Origin: Bacillus sp. V3B
GTDB taxonomy: Bacteria > Bacillota > Bacilli > Bacillales > Cytobacillaceae
Length of the DNA stretch: 64,000 bases
Direction of reading: 5' to 3'
Assembly: GCF_024494465.1 (NCBI RefSeq)
Contig: NZ_JAETXM010000012.1
Coordinates: forward strand, 1 to 64,000
Below, piece after piece: positions 57,026 through 64,000 of this stretch (position 1 is its first letter; every line of letters starts with the position of its first letter). The notes under the pieces are model-generated. The model had not been told where the DNA came from. It saw only the letters and a list, made by a program, of their open reading frames with translations, and ran no database searches. A program made the position numbers and the translations under genes.

Positions 57026-58603
57026 TTATCCTCTTCTAACAACTGTTTTCTTTTGTGCTATACCCTCTAAAATGTCCCTGTTTTGACTGTATAAATCAAA
57101 TCTTTGAATCAGATCCTTACGCAAGCGGTCTCCCGGTACAACATCATCAATATAAAGCTCTGATGCCGGACTCCAAACATTAATGTCATCATTGTATTTT
57201 TCACGCTGTTCTTGAATGAATTTTTGACGTTCAGCAGGATCCTCAATCGATTGAATCTTGTTATAATACATGGCATTGACAGCAGCCTCAGGACCCATAA
57301 TAGCAGGCTGTGCTTGTGGTAAAGCGATACACGCATCCGGCTGCATGGAGGCACCTGACATGACAACATAACCAGCACCATAAGCCTTCCTAACAATGAC
57401 GGCAATTCTTGGAACAGTAGCATTTGCAACTGTTGAAAGCATTCTTGCACCTCTTCTAATAATGGCTTCCTTTTCAACCTTACTTCCCACCATAAAGCCC
57501 GGTAAATCTACAAGGAATAGTAATGGAATATTATAAGCATCACAAAGTGAAATAAAATGTGCCGCTTTTTCAGCAGATTGTGGAAAAATAACGCCGCCCT
57601 TAACCTTTGATTGATTCGCTACGATTCCAATAGATCTTCCGCCTATCCTACAAAAACCTGTAATCATTTCTTGGGCATACAGCTTTTTGAATTCAAAGAA
57701 GGAATCCTTATCAACCATTCTTTCAATGACTGGATACATATCCATTGGAATACGTTGATTTTCTGGTACTAATTCTTCTATTTCTTTGCCTTCAATCGGA
57801 AGTTTTGATTCGATTAAGGCTGGAGTTTCCAACCAATTTTGTGGAAGATAACTTAAATATTTTTTAGCAGCATCAAGTGCTTCAGGCTCATTTTCTACTA
57901 ACATATCGCCTAATCCACTTGCTGTATTGTGCATGCGGGCGCCGCCCATTTCTTCCATTGAAACCTTTTCCCCTGTAGCCATCTCTGCCATTCGTGGAGA
58001 GCCTAAGTAGACACTAGCATTTTTATTGACCATCACGACAAAATCACATAGTGCAGGTAAATAGGCACTTCCAGCTGGAGATGGTCCAAATACTAAAGCG
58101 ATTTGCGGGATTAAACCTGACATTCTTGCCGTATTATAAAAGATCTTTCCTGCATGGCGGCGGTCTGTAAATGTTTCAAATTGTTCATTAAGCCTTGATC
58201 CGGCTGAATCAATCATATAAATGAGAGGAATCTTTCTTTTTTCAGCCAACTCTTGCATCCGAATAATTTTTTCAATCGTTTTCTTTCCCCATGTCCCAGC
58301 TTTGATCGTCAAATCATTTGCGATGATTGCCACTTGTTGACCATTGATTTTTGCAACTAATGTAACAACGGCATCTGCTGGAAGAAAGTCTTCATCTCTG
58401 CAACGTGCGAAAAGGCCATCTTCAACTTCGAAACTATCTTCATCTACCAAATACTTAATTTTATCTCGAACAAACATCTTGTTCATGTCTTTCATTTTGG
58501 CGTAATACGGACGATTGGTTGATGTTTTTATTTCATGAGCTTTTTCATATACTGTTTGGTCAATACTCTTTTCTTTCGTTAAAGTACTTTTGTTTTCTTC
58601 CAT
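57026..58603 (-). CDS. yngE: Acyl-CoA carboxylase carboxyltransferase subunit
   Basis: 525 residues. Crotonase-type carboxyltransferase halves: the N-terminal part with DSAGSRLNEQFETFTDRRHAGKIFYNTARMSGLIPQIALVFGPSPAGSAYLPAL and C-terminal GGVIFPQSAEKAAHFISLCDAYNIPLLFLVDLPGFMVGSKVEKEAIIRRGARML, YGAGYVVMSGASMQPD. It resembles methylcrotonyl-CoA carboxylase beta/PccB. Transfers the carboxyl group from biotin to acyl-CoA. Second gene of the operon, 143 bp after the Old Yellow Enzyme gene. Confidence 0.93.
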   Translation of the reverse strand: MEENKSTLTKEKSIDQTVYEKAHEIKTSTNRPYYAKMKDMNKMFVRDKIKYLVDEDSFEVEDGLFARCRDEDFLPADAVVTLVAKINGQQVAIIANDLTIKAGTWGKKTIEKIIRMQELAEKRKIPLIYMIDSAGSRLNEQFETFTDRRHAGKIFYNTARMSGLIPQIALVFGPSPAGSAYLPALCDFVVMVNKNASVYLGSPRMAEMATGEKVSMEEMGGARMHNTASGLGDMLVENEPEALDAAKKYLSYLPQNWLETPALIESKLPIEGKEIEELVPENQRIPMDMYPVIERMVDKDSFFEFKKLYAQEMITGFCRIGGRSIGIVANQSKVKGGVIFPQSAEKAAHFISLCDAYNIPLLFLVDLPGFMVGSKVEKEAIIRRGARMLSTVANATVPRIAVIVRKAYGAGYVVMSGASMQPDACIALPQAQPAIMGPEAAVNAMYYNKIQSIEDPAERQKFIQEQREKYNDDINVWSPASELYIDDVVPGDRLRKDLIQRFDLYSQNRDILEGIAQKKTVVRRG

Positions 58604-58746
58604 CGTAGTAACCTCCTAAATTGGTCCTCTTATTATTTATATTTAACCTAGTAGATAGCAGAGCTTGTACCTACTATGTTATTGCTTTCGTCAGTAATCA
58701 TTGTCTGAATGTTTATGTTTTTCCGTAAATTATGTTCATACTCCAG

Positions 58747-59793
58747 TTAATTAGGATGCCATTTTTCTATTACTGGACCTTCCCATGCTTTTGAATACTG
58801 ACCTGGTCCAGTCAATTCTATACCTAATTCAACAGCAGCCCTTAATGGCCAATAAGGGTTACGTAATAGTTCTCTGGCTATAAAAATTAAATCTGCCCGA
58901 TTATTTTTTAAAATTTCTTCTGCGTGAAGAGGACTCGTAATTAAACCAACAGCACCTGTTGCAATCCCAGCATCTTGCTTAATTTTCTCAGCAAGATGAA
59001 CCTGATATCCGGGAAAGACATCAATCCGTGCAGGTACAATGGCTCCAGAACTACAATCGATCAAATCTACTCCCAGCTCTTTTAGTTTTCTGGAAAAATA
59101 AACAATATCATCAATGCTATTTCCTTCAGGATGGTATTCATTTACGGATAAACGTACAAATAACGGTCCATCCCAAACTTCATTGATTTCATCAATTATT
59201 TCTTCCAAAAATCGATAACGGTTTTCTATTGTCCCGCCATACTGGTCATTTCTATGATTAGATAATGGAGATAAAAACTCATTAATTAAATAGCCATGTG
59301 CTCCATGAAGCTCAATGACATCAAATCCTGCTACTTTTGCTCTTATGGCTGCTTCCTTAAATTGGTGGATAGTTTCCTGTATTTGAGACATGGATAACTC
59401 ATTTGGTACTCGTTGATCTTGTTTATATGGCAAAGGAGATGGAGCATAGATTTCACCTTCTATATCTGCCTTTCTTCCTGCATGTGAAAGCTGAATTCCT
59501 GCCTTACTGCCATATCGATGAATCTCTTGGACAAGTTCACTTAATCCTTCCATATGATTTTCATCCCAAATCCCCAAGTCTTTCATGGATATTCTTCCCT
59601 GAGAATGAACGGCTGTCGATTCAAGCATAATCAATCCAACTTGACCCATTGCCCTGCTAACGTAATGCATATGATGAAATTTGTTTACATGCCCATCCCT
59701 ATTAAATGAAGAAAACATACACATAGGCGACATGACGATTCTATTTTTAAAAACGACTTCTTTTATCGAAAATGAAGAAAATAATTTAGCCAT
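58747..59793 (-). CDS. Old Yellow Enzyme-family NADPH dehydrogenase (YqjM/NamA type)
   Basis: 348 residues, the length of the YqjM class (338-350). FMN-binding barrel: [12 protein letters not shown] with the class-typical cysteine, [51 protein letters not shown] (the H-G-A-H-G-Y-L signature, His ligands to substrate carbonyl), [11 protein letters not shown] and [17 protein letters not shown]. It reduces activated C=C bonds or acts in reverse/ring-related chemistry. It leads the large catabolic operon and is directly preceded by RNA leader 2. Confidence 0.9.
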   Translation of the reverse strand: MAKLFSSFSIKEVVFKNRIVMSPMCMFSSFNRDGHVNKFHHMHYVSRAMGQVGLIMLESTAVHSQGRISMKDLGIWDENHMEGLSELVQEIHRYGSKAGIQLSHAGRKADIEGEIYAPSPLPYKQDQRVPNELSMSQIQETIHQFKEAAIRAKVAGFDVIELHGAHGYLINEFLSPLSNHRNDQYGGTIENRYRFLEEIIDEINEVWDGPLFVRLSVNEYHPEGNSIDDIVYFSRKLKELGVDLIDCSSGAIVPARIDVFPGYQVHLAEKIKQDAGIATGAVGLITSPLHAEEILKNNRADLIFIARELLRNPYWPLRAAVELGIELTGPGQYSKAWEGPVIEKWHPN

Positions 59794-59825
59794 TATCTTC
59801 CTCCTCTATTAGTGGACTGCAACAC

Positions 59826-59932
59826 AAAAAACCCAGAGCTAGATCCATCAACACTTTGAATCTTGCCGCTGAGTTATATCTACTAATTTAGAAATAAAAG
59901 TATGAGTTTTATTTCCCCATAGATATTCAGCA
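59826..59932 (-). ncRNA. Candidate riboswitch-like leader, member 2 (Old Yellow Enzyme operon)
   Basis: Minus-strand order: UGCUGA (from 59932), AUAUCUA, UGGG, hairpin GAAAUAAAA/UUUUAUUUC, UAAAUUAG, UAGAUAU, AAC, UCAGCG. UGCUGA pairs with UCAGCG, AUAUCUA with UAGAUAU, and the apical 9-bp helix is perfect; the internal loop is 4 x 8 nt. The AACUCAG that includes the 3' strand of the outer helix is also the 5' arm of a terminator whose 3' arm CUGGGUU runs into six Us (59831-59826). The terminator ends 33 nt before the ATG, so folding decides expression of the whole operon. Confidence 0.65.
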
Positions 59933-59951
59933 TCCTATTATTTACTTTCTA

Positions 59952-59966
59952 AAATAAAGCGCTTGC
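59952..59966 (-). promoter_or_regulatory. Possible cre site upstream of RNA leader 2
   Basis: Minus-strand TTGCAAGCGCTTTAT fits the CcpA cre consensus except for one base. It lies ~20 bp before the leader's outer helix, near where the promoter should be. The gap 59967-60013 is otherwise featureless. Confidence 0.5.
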
Positions 59967-60013
59967 AATTACGAAATTTAACCACTTCATAATTTATAAC
60001 TAAGATAAACGAT

Positions 60014-61165
60014 TTATAGGTTCATTTCTTTTGCAATAATTTCTTTTTGAACTTCGTCAGTCCCCCCGCCAATTCTCATCAAACGGGCATCCCGCCATTC
60101 TCTAGAGATTGGATATTCATCCATATATCCATAACCGCCGTGAATTTGTAAAGCTTTATCCGCAACTTCATAATAAACTTTAGAAGCCAATAGTTTTGTC
60201 ATGGATATTTCTTTTACTAGCACTTCCCCTTTATCATATTGAGCAGCAGTATTATATAAAAGTGCACGGGCAGCTTCGACTTCGGTTTGCATTTCAGCCA
60301 AGTAATGTCTGATAACCTGGTTCTTTGACAGGGATCGACCAAATTGTTCTCGTTCTTTGGCATATTGCACAGCCAAATCCAAACATCTTTGGGCACCCGC
60401 TACACAAGCAGTAGCTTGAATCAAACGCTCTCCGTTCAATTGCCACATAAGCTGCTTAAATCCTTCTCCTTCTTTACCCAACAAGGCATCATCCGGAACA
60501 AAGACATTTTCTAGAAAGATTTCTGCCGTATCTGATGCGTGCATGCCTATCTTTTCTAACTTACGACCTACCGTATAACCTTCTAAATGACTATCCACTA
60601 AAAAGATGCTAAATAACGGTCTGCCATTTTTTTCTCCTGTCTTTGCTATTAAGTTTTGATAATCAGCTCTTATCCCATTTGTAATAAAAACCTTGGATCC
60701 ATTGATAATCCATCCGCCATCTGTTTTCTTAGCTGTAGTCCGTAATCCAGCCACATCTGATCCGGCAGAAGGCTCGGTAATACCAAGAGCAGCAATTTTT
60801 TCTCCAGCTATTGAAGGCACGAGATAGTTTCTTTTCTGTTCTTCTGTACCGAATTTTAATATTGGGTTTGTTGCCATTAAAGCCTGTACATTAAATGCCA
60901 TCCCTAAGCCTGCACAACCTGATGAAGCAATTTCCTCTGTTACTGCCATTGCTGCAAAGTAATCCAAGTTGCTGCCCCCATATTCCTCAGGATAGCGTAC
61001 TCCAAATAACCCCATTTGCCCCATTTTTCTAAATATCTCATTTGGAAACCCATTCTTTTCCCATTCTTCGTTATTGGGAACAATTTCCTTTTGTACAAAT
61101 TTGCGAACCGTTTTTCTTAACTCCTGATGATTCTCCATTACTTTATATTTCATTTGTATTCCCAT
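60014..61165 (-). CDS. yngJ: Acyl-CoA dehydrogenase
   Basis: 383 residues (a second ATG four codons in is possible). LGITEPSAGSDVAGLRTTAKKT and WIINGSKVFITNG are the FAD/substrate signatures; the C-terminal domain has VYYEVADKALQIHGGYGYMDEYPISREWRDARLMRIGGGTDEVQKEIIA, with the catalytic Glu in the G-G-T-D-E/Y-E area typical of isovaleryl/short-chain enzymes needing inspection. It introduces the 2,3 double bond and gives electrons to EtfAB. YngJ-like. It has its own leader and terminator and is separated from the Old Yellow Enzyme operon by leader 2. Confidence 0.92.
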   Translation of the reverse strand: MGIQMKYKVMENHQELRKTVRKFVQKEIVPNNEEWEKNGFPNEIFRKMGQMGLFGVRYPEEYGGSNLDYFAAMAVTEEIASSGCAGLGMAFNVQALMATNPILKFGTEEQKRNYLVPSIAGEKIAALGITEPSAGSDVAGLRTTAKKTDGGWIINGSKVFITNGIRADYQNLIAKTGEKNGRPLFSIFLVDSHLEGYTVGRKLEKIGMHASDTAEIFLENVFVPDDALLGKEGEGFKQLMWQLNGERLIQATACVAGAQRCLDLAVQYAKEREQFGRSLSKNQVIRHYLAEMQTEVEAARALLYNTAAQYDKGEVLVKEISMTKLLASKVYYEVADKALQIHGGYGYMDEYPISREWRDARLMRIGGGTDEVQKEIIAKEMNL

Positions 61166-61270
61166 CCTTTACCTTTTCATCATTTTGCTAGATTATGATT
61201 CATTTTCATTTACTATTACTTAACTGAAGTTAACCACCTTTTATCTAGTTCCCCCCTTTTACCTTTCGCA

Positions 61271-61376
61271 AAATAAAAAGCCCAGCAAAAAATAGCATAT
61301 CGCTTTTTTTTGCTGGGCTTATTTACGAATAAAGATTGGCTTTTTTGAAGAGTCAATCTCAATAAATAACAGCTTT
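61271..61376 (-). ncRNA. Candidate riboswitch-like leader, member 1 (acyl-CoA dehydrogenase)
   Basis: Minus-strand order: GCUG (from 61373), UUAUUUA, UUGA, hairpin GAUUG/CAAUC, UUUAUUCG, UAAAUAA, GCC, CAGC. GCUG pairs with CAGC and UUAUUUA with UAAAUAA; the internal loop is again 4 x 8, though its sequence is less like members 2 and 3. AAUAAGCCCAGCAAAAAA, containing both 3' strands, is the 5' arm of a strong terminator (61279-61320) ending in GGGCUUUUUAUUUU. The terminator is ~105 nt upstream of the start codon. Confidence 0.55.
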
Positions 61377-61475
61377 TATTTAATTCTTGTCCTTATTTTA
61401 TAAATGAATCAATTTATTGTCAAGTGAAAATATTGCGAAAATACGAAAATTTTTATACAAATCTATAAAAGATCC

Positions 61476-61727
61476 ATGTTTCATTTTATTCAGCAGAAGT
61501 CTCCCACTTCTATAAGTAGTGAGAGGAAGGCAATCGTTATTCAATTCAGTGTGGGTTCAAACCCCGACTGAATAAAGTGAAAGCCTCCGGTGAGCCTTTC
61601 GATTTGCAAAGGATATTTGCCACGCTCAAAACGCCATATCCTTAGTCTCGCCTGACTAGGACGTCCTGTCCGTCGTCGAGTAAACTAAGGTATTACCTAG
61701 GCACAAATACGCCCAGGCGCATTTGAT
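61476..61727. repeat. Dispersed palindromic repeat, copy E (inverted orientation)
   Basis: Opposite in orientation to copies A-D. It has the inverted end TATTCAGCAGAAG, the GGGTTCAAACCCC hairpin, GCCTCCGGTGAGCCTTTCGATTT as in copy D, then ~100 bp unlike the others (with its own stem CTTAGT...ACTAAG), and the CAAATACGCC/GGCGCATTTG end. It lies between the acyl-CoA dehydrogenase leader and the MFS gene. The gap 61728-61932 is otherwise empty. Confidence 0.75.
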
Positions 61728-61933
61728 TTTGTGGAACGATTGGCTTTTTTAAAATAAGATACACTTCAATATTATGAGTCCAAAATTAAAATTTATCAAC
61801 AAACTAATCAATTGTCCCGCCTTTCTTCTTATAATTGATTCTCTCTTTCTAATCTATTAATCTCATTTTTTTATGTATTTTAGTATTGACATCCGCTTTT
61901 ATTTATCATAAGATTCTGATAGTTCAATAAATT

Positions 61934-62035
61934 TGTAAGCGCTGTTATTTACAGGGGTAAACAAAAATTTATCTCTCTTAGTAAATAAGTCCAGCATAAA
62001 GTTCTCTATTTACTTTATGCTGGACTTATTTTTTT
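61934..62035 (+). ncRNA. Candidate riboswitch-like leader, member 4 (MFS transporter)
   Basis: Plus strand: GCUG (61941-61944), UUAUUUA, CAGG, hairpin GGUAAA/UUUAUC, UCUCUUAG, UAAAUAA, GUC, CAGC (61992-61995). Same order and pairing as member 1, with a 4 x 8 internal loop and UUAG-UARAUA shared with member 2.  AAAUAAGUCCAGCAUAAAG (61983-62001), holding both 3' strands, is one arm of a perfect 19-bp terminator (other arm 62013-62031) ending in eight Us. It stands ~200 nt upstream of the MFS start. AAGCGCTG at its 5' edge also resembles part of a cre site. Confidence 0.6.
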
Positions 62036-62236
62036 GAATAATCAGAACAATTGTTCCATCCTACCTGTTGGGATGTCACAATATAAAGCGTTTGTCTAAA
62101 GAATGGACACATGCAGGAATTTACATTTCCATAAGATCATTTTAATTAAAGGAGGAGATTTGCAAGTGAACTCTACATAAACATCTTTTTCTCTATTAAT
62201 GAACAAAAATATTTTTTAAAAAGGGGTTGGGCTATA
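62036..62236 (+). other. Leader of the MFS gene with a four-codon mini-frame
   Basis: AAAGGAGGAGATTTGCAA precedes GTG-AAC-TCT-ACA-TAA at 62166-62180, an excellent ribosome site in front of a four-residue frame. It may be a deletion scar of a small gene or a translated leader. Nothing else is seen. Confidence 0.35.
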
Positions 62237-63511
62237 GTGTCAAAAAAAGGTGAAAAACTACACTATGCATGGTGGATAGCAGTAGCTTGCTGTTTTATTT
62301 ATGCAGGGAGTGTTGGAGTTATTGTTAGTTGTGCCGGGTTATTCTATAAATCTGTGAGTACTGAATTGGGAGTCGGTACAGCTGATATTGTTTTTTATAC
62401 AACACTTATGTATTTTGTGATAACCATCACCCTTCCTTTTGCAGGAAAAATCTTTTCCAAATTTAATATGCGCCTAATATTAACAGTCGCTGCACTAACG
62501 GATGCCCTTGCATTTGGATTAATGGGGACATACACATCTGTTTACCAATTTTACGTTTCAGGTGTATTACTTGGTATCGCTAACTCCTTCTTAATTTATG
62601 CAGCCGTACCATTGATTATTAACAACTGGTTTAAGCTTAAGATGGGAACTGTTCTGGGGTTGTCTATGACATTTATGGGTATAGGCGGAGCTATCTTTGC
62701 TCCCATTGCCGGATATCTAATTGAAACAATTGGATGGAGAAGCTCTTATATGGCACTTGGAGTGCTTGTTGCTGTCTTAACACTTCCTTTTACCATTTTT
62801 GTTATCCGAAAGGATCCAAAAGAAAAAAACATAACTGCTTATGGAGCGGAAATTGCTGAGAAATCTTCCAAGAAGGTTGTTAAGGAAACAGGAACTACTC
62901 TCAAACAGGCGATTAAATCAGTTCCATTCTACGCTTTATTTATTTTTACAGGTCTATTAGGTCTAGTGGTAACGGTAAGTTTTCACATTCCGAATCATCT
63001 TTTATCAGAAGGTTTCTCTACTTCATTTGCTGCATCTGTCGTTACGTGTGTCATGATTGGACAAACATCCGGGAAATTCCTTTTAGGCTGGTTAAACGAT
63101 AAAGTCGGGATAAAGATTACAAATTTCATTGGAATCGGTTCAGGTATGACAGGAATCTTGCTCATTTTATTTAGTGGAAGCATAGGGGGTATTTCTCTAT
63201 ATATTGGGGGACTTTCTTTTGGTATTGGGTATTCCTGTAGTACTCTGTTACCACCATTCATGATCAAAGCTGTTTTTGGAAACAGAGATTATGCGTCCAT
63301 CTATTCCATGATCATGGCATCGTCTACTTTAGCGATCGCCGTTGGAACAACTATCTTTGGATTTGCTTATGATATAACTGGATCCTATTATGCTGTATTC
63401 CTCGGTGTATTAGCTATCCAAGGTTTCGCCATTCTTTTAGGTTTCTTGTTATTAAGAAGAAAAGAAATGGCAGCCAGTACCAACACTGTTTTAGCTGTTA
63501 ATGAGAGTTAA
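62237..63511 (+). CDS. MFS transporter, OFA (oxalate/formate antiporter)-like
   Basis: 424 residues from a GTG; AAAAGGGGTTGGG upstream. Twelve predicted membrane helices in two six-helix halves with a central loop at ~195-225. HYAWWIAVACCFIYAGSVGVIVSCAGLFY and GWRSSYMALGVLVAVLTLPF, GKFLLGWLNDKVGIKITN (an MFS loop motif) place it with MFS monocarboxylate/OFA-type carriers. Divergent from the acyl-CoA dehydrogenase gene and preceded by leader 4, it most likely imports the acid that the catabolic operon degrades. Confidence 0.85.
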   Translation: MSKKGEKLHYAWWIAVACCFIYAGSVGVIVSCAGLFYKSVSTELGVGTADIVFYTTLMYFVITITLPFAGKIFSKFNMRLILTVAALTDALAFGLMGTYTSVYQFYVSGVLLGIANSFLIYAAVPLIINNWFKLKMGTVLGLSMTFMGIGGAIFAPIAGYLIETIGWRSSYMALGVLVAVLTLPFTIFVIRKDPKEKNITAYGAEIAEKSSKKVVKETGTTLKQAIKSVPFYALFIFTGLLGLVVTVSFHIPNHLLSEGFSTSFAASVVTCVMIGQTSGKFLLGWLNDKVGIKITNFIGIGSGMTGILLILFSGSIGGISLYIGGLSFGIGYSCSTLLPPFMIKAVFGNRDYASIYSMIMASSTLAIAVGTTIFGFAYDITGSYYAVFLGVLAIQGFAILLGFLLLRRKEMAASTNTVLAVNES

Positions 63512-63582
63512 TAAAATTTAGAAGTAAAATGACAGACTAATAGATTTATTCATAAAGAATAACGATGAATAGGGGGATATTT

Positions 63583-64000
63583 ATGATATTAAAAGATAAA
63601 GTAGCGCTTATAACAGGAGGCGCTTCCGGGATGGGGAAAGCCGAGGCTTTAGCTTTTGCAGCAAAAGGGGCAAAGGTTGTAGTGGCTGATATTAACTATG
63701 ATGGCGCAAAAAAAGTGGTCAATGAAATCGTCGAAAACGGCGGGTCAGCATTAGCTTTACAGGTGAATATGACTAACTCAGATGAGATAAATGGTATGGT
63801 TCAGGATATATTAAATGAATTTAGCCAAATTGATATTCTGGTAAATAATGCTGGAATCTTTGACAAATATAAAACAAGTTTGGAGACTAGTGAAGAAGAT
63901 TGGGACTTTTTCTTTAATATTAATCTTAAAAGTGCTTTCCTTTTAACAAATTTAGTCCTTCCAGGAATGATTAGCCGTGGAAACGGGACCATTATCAATA
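63583..64000 (+). CDS. SDR-family oxidoreductase, 5' part
   Basis: ATG at 63583 with AGGGGGATATT upstream; 139 codons are in the window. MILKDKVALITGGASGMGKAEALAFAAKGAKVVVAD gives the TGGxxGxG cofactor loop and the Asp that usually selects NAD(H), IDILVNNAG at ~85, and NGTIIN just before the catalytic serine. The active-site YxxxK lies beyond the window. Follows the MFS gene by 71 bp in the same direction, so it probably belongs to the same transcript and pathway. Confidence 0.88.
   Translation, partial: MILKDKVALITGGASGMGKAEALAFAAKGAKVVVADINYDGAKKVVNEIVENGGSALALQVNMTNSDEINGMVQDILNEFSQIDILVNNAGIFDKYKTSLETSEEDWDFFFNINLKSAFLLTNLVLPGMISRGNGTIIN

Noticed and set aside
59826-59932. T-box or known riboswitch for leader 2
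   Set aside because: No AGGGUGG T-box sequence, no stem I specifier loop, and no FMN, TPP, SAM, purine or cobalamin consensus is seen. The fold shared with three other leaders is a better explanation.
59893-59932. Sigma-E promoter (GAATATC ... CATACTTT) in leader 2
   Set aside because: The spacing between the two boxes is ~17 nt, longer than the usual 13-15, and the same letters are explained by the conserved RNA helices and loops. The sister leaders lack a -10 match.
61933-61947. cre site TTGTAAGCGCTGTTA at the start of leader 4
   Set aside because: It misses one core base, and its right half is the conserved GCUGUUA strand of the RNA fold, so the resemblance may be incidental. Mentioned only in the leader entry.

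Overview
The window is low-GC DNA that looks like the chromosome of an aerobic, spore-forming Bacillaceae species (a Bacillus, Cytobacillus or Neobacillus type). The signs are AGGAGG-type ribosome sites, a gamma-type spore-protein homologue, an FbpB-type small basic protein, a YvrJ protein, Zur-box-controlled alternative ribosomal proteins, and a leucine-degradation-like operon resembling yng of B. subtilis. No rRNA, tRNA or CRISPR array was seen. Decayed genes and dispersed repeats are unusually common.

Layout. 1-2.4 kb: the 5' part of a group IIC intron sits directly behind the terminator of a TPR/winged-helix regulator gene, which is itself split by a ~195-bp repeat. 3-7 kb: DUF3891 protein, class I fructose-bisphosphate aldolase, a broken lipoprotein gene and an FAD-synthetase-like protein. 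7-23 kb: an aromatic catabolic island on the minus strand with ferredoxin, catechol 2,3-dioxygenase, VOC protein, amidase, Rieske oxygenase, XylR_N/V4R/PucR regulator, group D flavin monooxygenase, SDR, a TRAP transporter, an IacB-like small protein and an M19 dipeptidase. Three ~230-bp repeats lie between its genes, and gene scars (TauD, a second monooxygenase, two regulators) show recent remodelling. 23-32 kb: transporter and transposon debris, a zinc-starvation cluster (COG0523 GTPase, ZagA remnant, L31 and S14 paralogues with Zur boxes), and many gene fragments. 32-36 kb: a phage-like replication module (wHTH protein, replisome organiser, small protein, DnaB), a broken sigma factor and YvrJ. 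36-43 kb: a PadR/DUF2812 pair, a beta-hydroxyacid dehydrogenase with GntP permease and divergent LysR, and an FbpB-type gene pair.

43-64 kb is an acyl-CoA catabolic region: etfB-etfA-fadF, a thioesterase, DUF3870, a histidine kinase, then acyl-CoA dehydrogenase, Old Yellow Enzyme, carboxyltransferase, acyl-CoA ligase, biotin carrier, biotin carboxylase, enoyl-CoA hydratase, FAH-family hydrolase, tandem cupin and HMG-CoA lyase. A divergent MFS transporter and an SDR follow. This resembles a methylcrotonyl-CoA/HMG-CoA route extended with ring- or side-chain-processing enzymes; electrons would leave through Etf and FadF.

The strongest candidate for something undescribed is an RNA element. Four leaders in the acyl-CoA region (upstream of the acyl-CoA dehydrogenase, of the Old Yellow Enzyme operon, of a decayed ligase/thioesterase unit, and of the MFS transporter) share one fold: a GCUG/CAGC-type outer helix, a second helix of about 6-7 bp, a 4 x 8 nt internal loop and a variable apical helix. 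In each, the 3' strand of the outer helix, and in three also of the second helix, is reused as the 5' arm of an intrinsic terminator. This is the layout of an ON riboswitch or an antiterminator target. The catabolic island at 7-23 kb is the second candidate: its gene set parallels the indole-3-acetate iac pathway but in a Gram-positive with a meta-cleavage enzyme.
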